Assembly (NCBI GenBank): GCA_023486985.1
Contig: JAMDEM010000160.1
Location: 1-10,956 of the forward strand
Length of the DNA stretch: 10,956 nt
Direction: 5' to 3'
Origin: Bacillota bacterium
Lineage (GTDB): Bacteria > Vulcanimicrobiota > JAMDEM01
Shown one piece after another: positions 1-6,869 of the stretch. The notes beneath the pieces are model-generated. The model searched no databases. It worked only from the letters and a program-made list of their open reading frames with translations, and was not told where the DNA came from. Position numbers and translations under genes: made by a program. Within the stretch, counting starts at the first letter, position 1; each line of letters begins with the position of its first letter.

Positions 1-1638
1 AGAAGCCATATCGGAGGCAAGTTTTAGAGACTCCTTGCCAATTTTCAGTGCTTCATCATATTCTTCCACTGTATTGTGTATGGCGCCCTTGACCCTCAGG
101 ACAAAAGCCTGTTCTTCCTTGTTCTCGTCCCCTGATGAGAGAACCATGCTTTTTTGCAGGAGTTTTCGTCCGCGGTCTATCTCGCCTCTCACGCCGCATA
201 TCAACGCCATGTAGATAAGGCACTTTTTGGCTATGCCTGAGTTGGAAGCCGCCTTTGCCAGCTTAAGACTTTTCTCATACAATGAAAGGGCTTTTCCCAC
301 ATTCCCGATGTTAAGATAAACCCCCGCCGAGGAGGCAGCAGACTCTGCCACGAGAGACTTATCTGAGGTTAGTGTTTCCACTTTTTGCAGTATGGCGAGA
401 CTTTCCTCCCACCTTCCAAGTATGGAAAGGGCATTAGCTTTCATGATTAAAACCTTTGGATCTATATTCTTCGCTGCTTTTTCAAGTCTGTTTGAGTCTT
501 CAATTAAAAGTTCATATTGTCCCCGGGAACACATCTTTGCGGCTGAATCGCTGAGGATACGGGAAGCTTTCCCCAGCTCTTTTCCCTCCAGATAATGGGA
601 GAAAGCTTCCTGCTGCAAGCCGGTTTTTTCAAAGTATGCCCCGAGCTTCCGGTTAAGGTTTCTTTTTAAATCTCCGTCCATATCTTTTTCCAGGTATTGA
701 GCGATAAGAGAGTGCAGGAACACACTGCCGGAAGCATCCTTATCCACCAGGAATTTTCTTTCCATGCTGGCAATGATTTCTCCGGTATTCTTGATTTTAA
801 GCATTGTTTTGACAGCATCTTCTGCAATGGGTATTGTGCTTAATGCAAGGATATTCAAAAAATCCCGCTCCTCAGGAGAAACTTTTTTCAGGATGTTGGA
901 GAAGAGATACCTCTGAATTTCCCTGGAGGCTTCATCTGCGGCAATCTTTTCTATAACAAGAGATTTTGATAGAATGAGGCTTGCAACCAATTTTAAAAGA
1001 AGCGGGTGGCCTCCCACCTTTTCTGCAACTTTTGCCAGACTTTTATTATCCGGCATGGGAGTAAGCTTATGAAGGTCAATCAAATTCTTAAGAAGGTTTG
1101 CAGCAACTTCAACCGGCAAACCTTCAAGTTTCTCCTCAAAAACATCTAATTTTTCTAAATAAGGAACCGGTATATCTTCCCTGGAGATGAAAATTACCCG
1201 GGAATCAAGATAAGTGTAAAGAAGATTTAAAAAGATATTTATATTCTCGTCATGAATTAAGTGGAAGTCATCTATAAAAAGTATGAACTTTTTTTTGCTC
1301 AAAATGTTTATCAGGAAAAGAATTTTTTCCTTGAGATTTTTTTGGGATTTCTTAAGCCACGAGGAGAAGCTTTGTTCCTCAGCCTTGCGAAGCCAGGAAT
1401 CAGCCTCCAGGAAGAAGTCTTCCAGCCTCCATCCTTCCAGGCATTCAATCCAGAAAATCTTTTTTCCGAGTTTTTGTTTTTTTAACTCTTCAAGAAATGC
1501 AAGAGCAAGGGTTGTTTTTCCAATGCCGCCAATTCCTTTTAGAACAAAGAGATGATGGCGGGGAAAAAACTCCCTGAGACGTCCCAGTTCCTTTTCTCTT
1601 CCTAAGAATGTGCCGGTCAGTCTGGGAAGTATCCGCAT
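1..1638 (-). CDS. STAND-type P-loop ATPase with TPR-like repeats (MalT/NB-ARC-like regulator), C-terminus off the left edge
   Basis: The reading frame is open from the ATG at 1638 down to base 1, giving 546 residues with no stop, so the protein continues outside the window. It begins MRILPRLTGTFLGREKEL, a common opening of STAND ATPases. Walker A is GIGGIGKT at residues 35-42 and Walker B is FILFIDD at 118-124. A sensor-like VIFISR stretch is at 148-153 and the STAND/NB-ARC GGHPLLL motif at 209-215. A likely winged-helix segment (FLHSLIAQYLEK, about 307-318) follows. From about residue 330 to the edge the protein is helical with TPR-like pairs, for example residues 438-462. Known members are signal-responsive switches, often transcription activators such as MalT, that oligomerise on binding ATP and ligand. 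No DNA-binding domain is visible at the N-terminus; one could lie in the missing C-terminus. The target is unknown. An AGGGGA about 8 bases upstream may be the ribosome site. It is transcribed divergently from the FmdB-like gene. Confidence 0.85.
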   Translation of the reverse strand, partial: MRILPRLTGTFLGREKELGRLREFFPRHHLFVLKGIGGIGKTTLALAFLEELKKQKLGKKIFWIECLEGWRLEDFFLEADSWLRKAEEQSFSSWLKKSQKNLKEKILFLINILSKKKFILFIDDFHLIHDENINIFLNLLYTYLDSRVIFISREDIPVPYLEKLDVFEEKLEGLPVEVAANLLKNLIDLHKLTPMPDNKSLAKVAEKVGGHPLLLKLVASLILSKSLVIEKIAADEASREIQRYLFSNILKKVSPEERDFLNILALSTIPIAEDAVKTMLKIKNTGEIIASMERKFLVDKDASGSVFLHSLIAQYLEKDMDGDLKRNLNRKLGAYFEKTGLQQEAFSHYLEGKELGKASRILSDSAAKMCSRGQYELLIEDSNRLEKAAKNIDPKVLIMKANALSILGRWEESLAILQKVETLTSDKSLVAESAASSAGVYLNIGNVGKALSLYEKSLKLAKAASNSGIAKKCLIYMALICGVRGEIDRGRKLLQKSMVLSSGDENKEEQAFVLRVKGAIHNTVEEYDEALKIGKESLKLASDMAS

Positions 1639-1734
1639 TTACAAATCCCCTGATTCATTGCTTATTATTGTGCTGAAAATGTTGCTTTTCCTGTCTTTTA
1701 AAAATTTGGAACGCAAATTGGACATCCATGGAAC

Positions 1735-1763
1735 TTGATAGTAAGGATAATAAATTTAATAAT
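1735..1763 (+). promoter_or_regulatory. Candidate sigma-70-like promoter toward the FmdB-like gene
   Basis: TTGATA (1735-1740) and AATAAT (1758-1763) are separated by 17 bases, each one mismatch from consensus. The site overlaps the candidate minus-strand promoter, so the two could compete. It would give a leader of about 225 bases that includes the foldable patch at 1880-1922. This rests only on the motif match in AT-rich DNA. Confidence 0.27.
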
Positions 1764-1774
1764 ATAGTCAGCAA
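1747..1774 (-). promoter_or_regulatory. Candidate sigma-70-like promoter for the STAND ATPase gene
   Basis: On the minus strand TTGCTG (1774-1769) is followed after 16 bases by TATTAT (1752-1747), about 110 bases upstream of the ATPase start. Both boxes are near consensus, but the region is so AT-rich that chance matches are likely. Confidence 0.3.
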
Positions 1775-1976
1775 TAATGAAAAGCGAAAAGTTTCTTTAA
1801 TACTTTTAATATATATATTTTACCCGAAAAGCATTAAAAAATCCAATAGTCATCTTCCAGGCGCGGAGAAACAGGTTGAGAGGCATTGCGATGGATGCAT
1901 ATCCGGAGCGATTTGCCTCCGGGATAGATTGCGTTTATAACCTGGTAAACTTCCTCTTAATATGCTAATATTAGGC

Positions 1977-1983
1977 AGGAGGT
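1977..1983 (+). promoter_or_regulatory. Ribosome binding site of the FmdB-like gene
   Basis: AGGAGGT is a full Shine-Dalgarno match, 11 bases before the ATG at 1995. It fixes that start, although the spacing is slightly long. Confidence 0.75.
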
Positions 1984-1994
1984 AGTTTTATCGA

Positions 1995-2237
1995 ATGCCT
2001 ATATACGAATTTTCATGCAAGGAATGCAGGAATAAATTTGAAATTTTGTGCTCATCAAGCACAAAGGAAACTGATGTGCCATGCCCTTCCTGCGGAAAAT
2101 CAAACGTTAAAAGATGTCTCTCCACCTTTGGATTTTCAAGCAAATCCAGCGGCAGTGAATTTTCTCAGGCTGCTTCTTCATCCGCTTCCGGCGGGTGCTC
2201 GTCATGCTACACCAGAAACTGTTCCACCTGCCATTAG
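1995..2237 (+). CDS. FmdB-family zinc ribbon protein, 80 aa
   Basis: The opening MPIYEFSCKECRNKFE is the characteristic start of the FmdB/CxxC_CxxC_SSSS zinc ribbon family. Two CxxC pairs, C8-C11 and C30-C33, should bind one zinc ion. A serine-rich low-complexity linker follows (about residues 48-67), then a Cys-rich tail (CSSCYTRNCSTCH, residues 68-80). Length and architecture are normal for the family. FmdB was named as a putative regulator of a formamidase operon, but the role of most members is not established, so only a small zinc-binding protein, possibly regulatory, should be read here. The start is supported by a strong Shine-Dalgarno at 1977-1983. It is the first gene of the rightward group; the gap to the next gene is 124 bases, so cotranscription is possible but not shown. 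Confidence 0.9.
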   Translation: MPIYEFSCKECRNKFEILCSSSTKETDVPCPSCGKSNVKRCLSTFGFSSKSSGSEFSQAASSSASGGCSSCYTRNCSTCH

Positions 2238-2287
2238 CTTGTGTTTTTGCCATAGCTGTGACAGGACAGAGCCATGAAAATCTCATT

Positions 2288-2321
2288 CCTCAAGGAGAGG
2301 GCAAGGGTATAGCAATCTGCC
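2288..2321. repeat. Possible degenerate copy of the dispersed palindromic repeat
   Basis: CCTCAAGGAGAGGGCAAGGG (from 2288) is close to the right half of the clear repeat at 5176-5211, with small indels. It is followed by AGCAATCTGCCTC, which resembles the right end of the GGTCATTG-type repeat. The left palindrome arm is poorly conserved. The match is by eye and may be fortuitous. Confidence 0.3.
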
Positions 2322-2361
2322 TCAAAAGGATAAATTATAAGCTTCCTAGAAAAATGTTCTT

Positions 2362-3351
2362 ATGGCTGAATCCACAATAAGAATAAGAGAAGCAAACGCT
2401 GAAGATATTCCTGCTGTTATAGAGCTTTCTCTTAAAACCGTTTCAGAAAGCATTTCATCTTTCCGTAAGATTTCCCCATCTTCCCTTATGGAAAACAGAA
2501 AAAAAGATCTTTTAATCCTCTATAAAATTCTTGAACTCCCGGACATAAAAGTTTTTATCGCAGATGATGAAGAAAAACATCTTGCCGGCTATTGCATTGC
2601 AATGGTAAATTACATTGAATCAACAACAGGCGAACTTCAGGGATGGGCATTCGATCGTGCCATTGATAAAAATTTCCGCAGAAGAGGTCTTGGTTCTGCG
2701 CTTTTGTCAAAAGCCGATGAATTTGCAAAGAATTCCGGAATGAAATATATATGTGGAGAAATTGACTCATCCAATATTCCCGCCCTTGAAGTCAGCAAAA
2801 ATCTTGGTTATGTGGAAGAAAGAAAAAAGATGTTAAAAGTCTTTTCCCGGGAGCCTGAAATTCTAAAAGCCCAAAGCCTCTTTCTTGTCCGCAGGACAGT
2901 AAAAGAAGATATCCCAAAAATAAAACAACTGGCTGTAGAAACGGTTAAATTCAGTATAAGTTCTTTAAGAGAAAAGTCCATTGAAGAATGTAAAGAATTC
3001 AGGAAAAAAGACCTTGAAAATCTTGAAAATCTCATAAGTTTTCCGAACTTTGGAGCCTTTATAGCAGAAACCGGAGATGGAGAATTTGCAGGACACTGCT
3101 TTATTATGAGCGGCGCGATTGATACTTCTACAGGGGAGAAACAAGCATGGATATACGATCTTGCCGTTGTGGAAGAGCATAGAGGCAAAGGCGCCGGAAA
3201 AATGCTTTTGCTGGAAGCAGAAAAATTTGCGGCTGAAACGGGCATGGAATATGTTGGGCTTTCTGTAACTTCAGAAAATCAAAGCGCTGTATATTTTTAT
3301 GAAAGCATGGGATACCTTGAAGAAAGAAAGCAGATTTTAAAGAAACTGTGA
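2362..3351 (+). CDS. Tandem double-GNAT N-acetyltransferase, 329 aa
   Basis: Two GNAT acetyltransferase domains lie in tandem at about residues 5-160 and 174-329. Each holds the acetyl-CoA pyrophosphate-binding signature R/Q-x-x-G-x-G/A: RRRGLG at 106-111 and RGKGAG at 274-279. Each ends in the usual terminal helix/strand (ALEVSKNLGYVEERKKMLK, then AVYFYESMGYLEERKQILK). The halves align along their length with an offset of about 169 residues, including EDIP..I, RKKDL, STGE and GYxEERK, so the gene arose by internal duplication. GNAT enzymes transfer acetyl from acetyl-CoA to amines; the substrate cannot be told here. No export signal is seen, so it should be cytoplasmic. No strong Shine-Dalgarno precedes the ATG. 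The stop TGA is 13 bases before the ATG of the next gene. Confidence 0.88.
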   Translation: MAESTIRIREANAEDIPAVIELSLKTVSESISSFRKISPSSLMENRKKDLLILYKILELPDIKVFIADDEEKHLAGYCIAMVNYIESTTGELQGWAFDRAIDKNFRRRGLGSALLSKADEFAKNSGMKYICGEIDSSNIPALEVSKNLGYVEERKKMLKVFSREPEILKAQSLFLVRRTVKEDIPKIKQLAVETVKFSISSLREKSIEECKEFRKKDLENLENLISFPNFGAFIAETGDGEFAGHCFIMSGAIDTSTGEKQAWIYDLAVVEEHRGKGAGKMLLLEAEKFAAETGMEYVGLSVTSENQSAVYFYESMGYLEERKQILKKL

Positions 3352-3355
3352 TTTG

Positions 3356-3369
3356 GTCATTGCAATGAC
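3356..3369. repeat. Perfect 14-bp palindrome overlapping the propeller gene start
   Basis: GTCATTGCAATGAC is an exact palindrome just after the acetyltransferase stop and contains the ATG at 3365. Its left half equals the GTCATTGC beginning of the dispersed repeats at 3483 and 9060, so it may be a collapsed remnant of that family or an operator-like site. Confidence 0.55.
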
Positions 3370-5110
3370 AAAGAGAAATATTATTTCAATTATCATAGCC
3401 ATTTTTTTATACCTTCTTTTTTGTTTTCCTGCCGACACGGTTAACTCCTCTCCCCGCCGGGGAGAAGGGAAGGGTGAGGGGGCGGTCATTGCAAGGGAGG
3501 AAGTCCCGAAGCAATCTCAATTTAAAATTAAACTCATCACCGGCAGAGAAATAAATAAAAATCCGGTGGTTATAAAAACAAAATCCCCTCAAATCTTCTT
3601 TTCCGGCAGAACCGGGCTGAAGGTCTACACCTCCCTTTCCACAGTAAATACAGCAGTGAAAACAGATGAATCGGTGCTTCTTGGAACAAAAGGCGGCATT
3701 GTAAAATATTCTGGCAGGGCAGGAAGCTGGGATGTCCTCACTACTCTGGACGGATTAAGCGCAAACAATGTAACTGATATTGCAGAAATAGGGGAAACCA
3801 TCTGGTTTGGTACAGCACCGGGTGAGATGGGTGCATCAAATTGGGGAGGCTTAACCTGGATTGAGAAGCATGACAATTCACTCCACCGTTTAAGCAAGAA
3901 AGGCGGTCTTCTTTCCAGCCGGATAACGGCTCTTTTTCAGGATGGTGATTCTCTTTATGCCGGAACTGACCGGGGGCTTAACATAATAGATGTGTTTGAG
4001 CGCAAGGTTGAAACTTTGCCGGATGAAAAAAATTATCCCCGTGAAAAAATTCAGCGGATATACGGCGGTGACAGGTATATCTGGGTGATTGCACAGAAAA
4101 AGTTCCCCGCCGATTTAATATACTGGTTTGACAGGAAAACCCGCAAATGGAATAAAAGTTTGAGCAGGAAAATTTTCACATTTGACAGCGTTTCCTCACT
4201 GGCAGGCGCGGAGGAAGGAATCTGGGTTGCAGGGTACAGGCGCATCCTGCCCTCTGGGAAAGGGAACTCGATTCACCCCTCTCCCCGGCGGGGAGAGGGT
4301 GCGGGTGAGGGGGAATATGTCTTCAGCGGACTTTTAAAGTATAATGCCGCAAAGAAGAAGAAAACTTTTTATACTCTTCCTTCCGGATTTTTTACCAGCC
4401 AATGTTTTATCTTCAGCCGCGGCGGCAATCTTAATTTATGGACTGACAGGGGTTTCGGCTACCTGTCAAACGGGGTTTTAAAATTTTATGTAAATCCAAA
4501 GGGCAGGGATCCGGATAAAGATTTCTTAAAGTGTCTTGGCTATATTTCAAGAATCTATGATGATAACGATTTCTGGATTCCTTATAAAAACGGAACGGCA
4601 CATTATATAAACGGTAATTGGGATGTATGGAAATTCAGCGATACCCCTTCTTCAGATTATTTGCTTTCTATTGCTTCTGATTCAAAGGGACTCTGGATTG
4701 GAGGGGAAGAAGGGAAAATAGACAGGTTTCTCTTAAATGGAGAGAAGTGGCTTCATTATCAATTGCCGGGGAAATCGGGCGGGGCAAATTTAAGAGTCGA
4801 AGAGATATTTTTCGCCGGTAAGGGCAGGCTGTTTGCCCGGTGTTTTGATTATAATTCAAGATACCGGCTTTTCTATGTCTTCAATTTTAAGAAAGGAAAA
4901 TGGGAAGCGGCAGGGAAGATAAGTTCAGGCAAAAAGAATGCAGGCAAGCCTTTACCGGCTTCCATTAAAGATATTCTTAAGGGATTTAAATTTGAGGCGG
5001 ATTTAAAATATTCAAAATATGTGGAAGACAAAGATTATATATGGATAACCACCTATGGCTCGGGGCTTTTAAGGGTAGACAAACGTTTGCCGATACTTGG
5101 AATTAACTAA
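3365..5110 (+). CDS. Exported beta-propeller protein with two-component-regulator-propeller-like repeats, 581 aa
   Basis: The N-terminus (MTKRNIISIIIAIFLYLLFC) has a short positive stretch and a hydrophobic core, as in a signal peptide; the residues before Cys20 do not make a good lipobox. From about residue 80 to the end there are repeated blade-like units with the W/L-x-G-T-x-x-G pattern: VLLGTKGGIVKY, IWFGT, LYAGTDRGLNIID, LWTDRGFGYL, LWIGGEEGKI and IWITTYGSGLLRVD. This resembles the ligand-binding sensor propellers (Reg_prop/YVTN-like) of hybrid two-component systems. No kinase or transmembrane output domain follows, so it is a stand-alone periplasmic or extracellular propeller of unknown ligand. 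Two low-complexity segments, SPRRGEGKGEG (about 29-39) and SPRRGEGAGEG (about 305-315), are encoded by DNA repeats; the first also reads through a second repeat as AVIAREEVPKQSQ. ATG 3365 is preferred, although a TTG at 3353 in the same frame adds four residues. Confidence 0.8.
   Translation: MTKRNIISIIIAIFLYLLFCFPADTVNSSPRRGEGKGEGAVIAREEVPKQSQFKIKLITGREINKNPVVIKTKSPQIFFSGRTGLKVYTSLSTVNTAVKTDESVLLGTKGGIVKYSGRAGSWDVLTTLDGLSANNVTDIAEIGETIWFGTAPGEMGASNWGGLTWIEKHDNSLHRLSKKGGLLSSRITALFQDGDSLYAGTDRGLNIIDVFERKVETLPDEKNYPREKIQRIYGGDRYIWVIAQKKFPADLIYWFDRKTRKWNKSLSRKIFTFDSVSSLAGAEEGIWVAGYRRILPSGKGNSIHPSPRRGEGAGEGEYVFSGLLKYNAAKKKKTFYTLPSGFFTSQCFIFSRGGNLNLWTDRGFGYLSNGVLKFYVNPKGRDPDKDFLKCLGYISRIYDDNDFWIPYKNGTAHYINGNWDVWKFSDTPSSDYLLSIASDSKGLWIGGEEGKIDRFLLNGEKWLHYQLPGKSGGANLRVEEIFFAGKGRLFARCFDYNSRYRLFYVFNFKKGKWEAAGKISSGKKNAGKPLPASIKDILKGFKFEADLKYSKYVEDKDYIWITTYGSGLLRVDKRLPILGIN
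3445..3482. repeat. Dispersed palindromic repeat, family A copy 1 (in-frame in coding sequence)
   Basis: CTCCCC and GGGGAG form the hairpin arms around GCC, followed by the tail GGGTGAGGG shared with copies at 4275 and 5176. It is translated in frame near the mature N-terminus of the propeller protein as SSPRRGEGKGEG, and a family B copy abuts it on the right. Confidence 0.85.
3483..3518. repeat. Dispersed palindromic repeat, family B copy 1 (in-frame in coding sequence)
   Basis: CGGTCATTGCAAGGGA through CCCGAAGCAATCTC folds as ATTGC/GCAAT outside GGGA/TCCC. It resembles the short GTCATTGCGA...GAAGCAATCTC repeats common in many bacterial genomes. It is read through in frame as VIAREEVPKQS in the propeller protein. 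Confidence 0.75.
4275..4313. repeat. Dispersed palindromic repeat, family A copy 2 (in-frame in coding sequence)
   Basis: CCCTCTCCCC (4277-4286) pairs perfectly with GGGGAGAGGG (4290-4299) around a GGC loop, followed by a GGGTGAGGG tail. It is translated in the same frame as copy 1 (SPRRGEGAGEG), between two propeller blades. Confidence 0.9.
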
Positions 5111-5130
5111 TTTCATTTGAATAGTTAAGC

Positions 5131-5169
5131 GGGTCATTGGTTCGGGGCTTCGCCCCGAACCAATGACCC
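5131..5169. repeat. Perfect 18-bp inverted repeat (strong hairpin) after the propeller gene
   Basis: GGGTCATTGGTTCGGGGC (5131-5148) pairs without mismatch with 5152-5169 around a TTC loop, starting 21 bases after the propeller stop. No T-run follows, so it is not a typical intrinsic terminator; it may stabilise the 3' end or attenuate transcription into hutH. Its GGGTCATTG start resembles the family B repeats, and a family A copy follows 6 bases later. Confidence 0.92.
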
Positions 5170-5175
5170 ATAAAT

Positions 5176-5211
5176 CCTCCCTCTCCCTCAAGGGAGAGGG
5201 CAGGGTGAGGG
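5176..5211. repeat. Dispersed palindromic repeat, family A copy 3, upstream of hutH
   Basis: CCCTCTCCCT (5179-5188) pairs perfectly with AGGGAGAGGG (5191-5200), followed by CAGGGTGAGGG. The copy sits 23 bases before the preferred hutH start and is open in the hutH frame. Confidence 0.9.
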
Positions 5212-5234
5212 TGGTAACGGAATGTGAGGAGTCT

Positions 5235-6776
5235 ATGACAGAAAAAACTTTATATATTGACGGCGGAAGCCTCAAAATTGAAGATGTGGTTTCAGTTGCA
5301 CGATATGGCAGAGCTGCAGTTCTTTCGCCTTCTGCCCGGGACAAAGTGAAAGAATGCAGGGAATTTGTTGAGAAAACCATCGGGGAAGAAAAAGTTATTT
5401 ACGGAATAAATACCGGCTTCGGCAAATTTGCAAATGTAAAAATTTCTCCCGGGGATTCTGATATACTGCAAAAAAATCTTATCCTCAGTCATTCAAGCGG
5501 CACCGGAGAAGCTTTCAACAAGGAAGAAGCAAGGGCAATGATGCTTCTCAGGGCAAATACCCTTGCCGGTGGATTTTCCGGAGTAAGAGCGGAAGTTATC
5601 GAAACACTTCTTTTTTTTCTTAATCACGATATTTATCCGTTTATCCCTTCAAGAGGCTCGGTAGGAGCAAGCGGTGATCTTGCGCCTCTTGCCCATCTTG
5701 CGCTCTGTCTTATCGGTGAAGGTTTTGTTCATTACATGGGAAAGAGAATGAAAGCATTGGAAGCCCTGTCTCTGGCAGGCAGAAAACCTCTTGAGTTGAA
5801 AGCCAAGGAAGGCATATCGCTTATAAACGGCACCCAGGCAATGTCGGCGCTGGGCGCACTGGCAGTTTTTGATTCGTGGAATCTCTTGAAAACCGCTGAT
5901 ATTGTATCTGCCATGAGTCTTGAGGCGCTTAAAGGAACCGATGCCGCCATGGATCCTCTCATACATAGCGCAAGACCTCATCCCGGGCAGGTTGCCACTT
6001 CATATAACATGCGCCGGATTTTGCAGGAGAGCAAAATAATAGAATCCCATAAAGACTGCCCGATGGTTCAGGATCCCTACTCGCTGCGCTGTATCCCCCA
6101 GGTGCATGGAGCAGTGAAGGACAGTGTAAATTATGTATCAGGAGTTTTGCAGATTGAAATAAATTCAGCCACCGATAACCCTCTTGTTTTTACCGGAGAA
6201 AAAAAGATAATTTCAGGCGGTAATTTTCACGGTTCTCCTGTTGCCCTTTCAATGGATTATCTAGGCATTTCTCTTACTCATCTTACCAATATGGCGGAAA
6301 GAAGAATTGACCGGCTCTTAAGTGCAAATTTGCCGGAGCTTCCTTTGTTTCTGACAAAAAACGGCGGCATTAATTCAGGCATGATGATTTTGCAATATAC
6401 AGCGGCGGCTCTTGCTTCGGAGAACAAGGTTTTGAGCCATCCTGCCTCATCAGATTCTATTCCCACTTCGGCCGGACAGGAAGACCATGTTAGCATGGGG
6501 CAGACTGCGGCAATAAAAGCAGGTGCAATTTTAAAATCAGCTTACACGGTTTTTGCTATTGAGGCAATTTGCGCCGCTCAGGCTCTTGAGTTCCTTAAGC
6601 CCCTGACACCGGGCAAAGGAACCCTTGCAGCTTATAAGGTAATAAGAGAAGCAGTTGCACCGCTTGATAACGATAGGTCTTTTCACCCTGATATTGAAAA
6701 ATCATTTCATCTTTTGAAAGGCAAAAAATTTATTGAAGCAGTGGAGAGTGAAGTTGGTCCCCTGTTATTGGGATGA
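5235..6776 (+). CDS. hutH: Histidine ammonia-lyase (EC 4.3.1.3), 513 aa
   Basis: HutH deaminates L-histidine to urocanate, the first step of histidine degradation, in the cytoplasm, normally as a homotetramer. The self-formed MIO cofactor comes from Ala-Ser-Gly, seen as ASG at residues 145-147 in GSVGASGDLAPLAHLAL. Other active-site landmarks are in place: Y56 in YGINTGFG, H86 in SHSSGTG, Y282 and R285 in PYSLRCIPQVHG, and E416 in QEDHVSMG; all sit two to three residues from their known Pseudomonas counterparts. The start at ATG 5235 gives the family's usual length and the typical MTEKTLYIDG..LKIEDV opening. An in-frame ATG at 5163 would add 24 residues encoded by the palindromic repeat; this is less likely. 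GAGGAG lies only 3 bases before ATG 5235, a rather tight ribosome site. No hutU, hutI or hutG is adjacent, so another MIO enzyme such as an aromatic ammonia-lyase or aminomutase is a less likely alternative. Confidence 0.93.
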   Translation: MTEKTLYIDGGSLKIEDVVSVARYGRAAVLSPSARDKVKECREFVEKTIGEEKVIYGINTGFGKFANVKISPGDSDILQKNLILSHSSGTGEAFNKEEARAMMLLRANTLAGGFSGVRAEVIETLLFFLNHDIYPFIPSRGSVGASGDLAPLAHLALCLIGEGFVHYMGKRMKALEALSLAGRKPLELKAKEGISLINGTQAMSALGALAVFDSWNLLKTADIVSAMSLEALKGTDAAMDPLIHSARPHPGQVATSYNMRRILQESKIIESHKDCPMVQDPYSLRCIPQVHGAVKDSVNYVSGVLQIEINSATDNPLVFTGEKKIISGGNFHGSPVALSMDYLGISLTHLTNMAERRIDRLLSANLPELPLFLTKNGGINSGMMILQYTAAALASENKVLSHPASSDSIPTSAGQEDHVSMGQTAAIKAGAILKSAYTVFAIEAICAAQALEFLKPLTPGKGTLAAYKVIREAVAPLDNDRSFHPDIEKSFHLLKGKKFIEAVESEVGPLLLG

Positions 6777-6779
6777 AAT

Positions 6780-6839
6780 AGCAGGAAATAAGGCATTTCG
6801 TGTATAATATGGACTTTCGAACCTGCAGAAAATCCTGCT
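6780..6839 (+). promoter_or_regulatory. Candidate -10 box within a long-span inverted repeat, upstream of pilT
   Basis: A perfect TATAAT occurs at 6803-6808, 62 bases before the pilT TTG start, but no good -35 lies at the right distance. It is flanked by AGCAGGA (6780-6786) and TCCTGCT (6833-6839), exact inverted copies. The arrangement could be a promoter with an operator-like repeat. No T-run follows, so it is not a clear hutH terminator. Confidence 0.3.
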
Positions 6840-6869
6840 TTGGTAAATATTTAAAGGGAGTGGATTTCA

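Larger units (their letters stand above)
1639..1994. other. Divergent intergenic region, AT-rich, no supported gene
   Basis: This 356-base stretch lies between the divergent ATPase gene and the FmdB-like gene. About 1680-1850 is strongly AT-rich and contains candidate promoters on both strands. A more GC-rich patch at 1860-1925 can fold: CCGGAG (1903-1908) pairs with CTCCGG (1917-1922) across an 8-base loop, and GAGGCA (1880-1885) pairs with TGCCTC (1914-1919) as an alternative. No T-run follows, so it is not a standard terminator; it might be a leader structure of the FmdB-like mRNA. A 70-codon open frame at 1728-1940 has no recognisable protein features and is not called. Confidence 0.6.

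Noticed and set aside
392..1555. Plus-strand open frames across the left end
   Set aside because: They lie antisense to the STAND ATPase gene, whose frame has clear Walker and TPR-like motifs.
1728..1940. Open frame of 70 codons in the divergent intergenic region
   Set aside because: AT-rich composition, no ribosome site, no recognisable protein features, and it overlaps candidate promoters.
2808..3245. 145-codon minus-strand frame opposite the acetyltransferase
   Set aside because: The plus strand codes for a clear GNAT domain here; the antisense frame shows no family features.
3384..3424. Lipoprotein signal at the start of the propeller protein
   Set aside because: The residues before Cys20 (LLF) do not fit a normal lipobox, which prefers Ala or Gly just before the cysteine.
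3445..5211. Possible CRISPR array from the recurring palindromes
   Set aside because: The copies are irregularly spaced over about 1.8 kb, lie partly in coding sequence, differ in length, and no cas gene is present.
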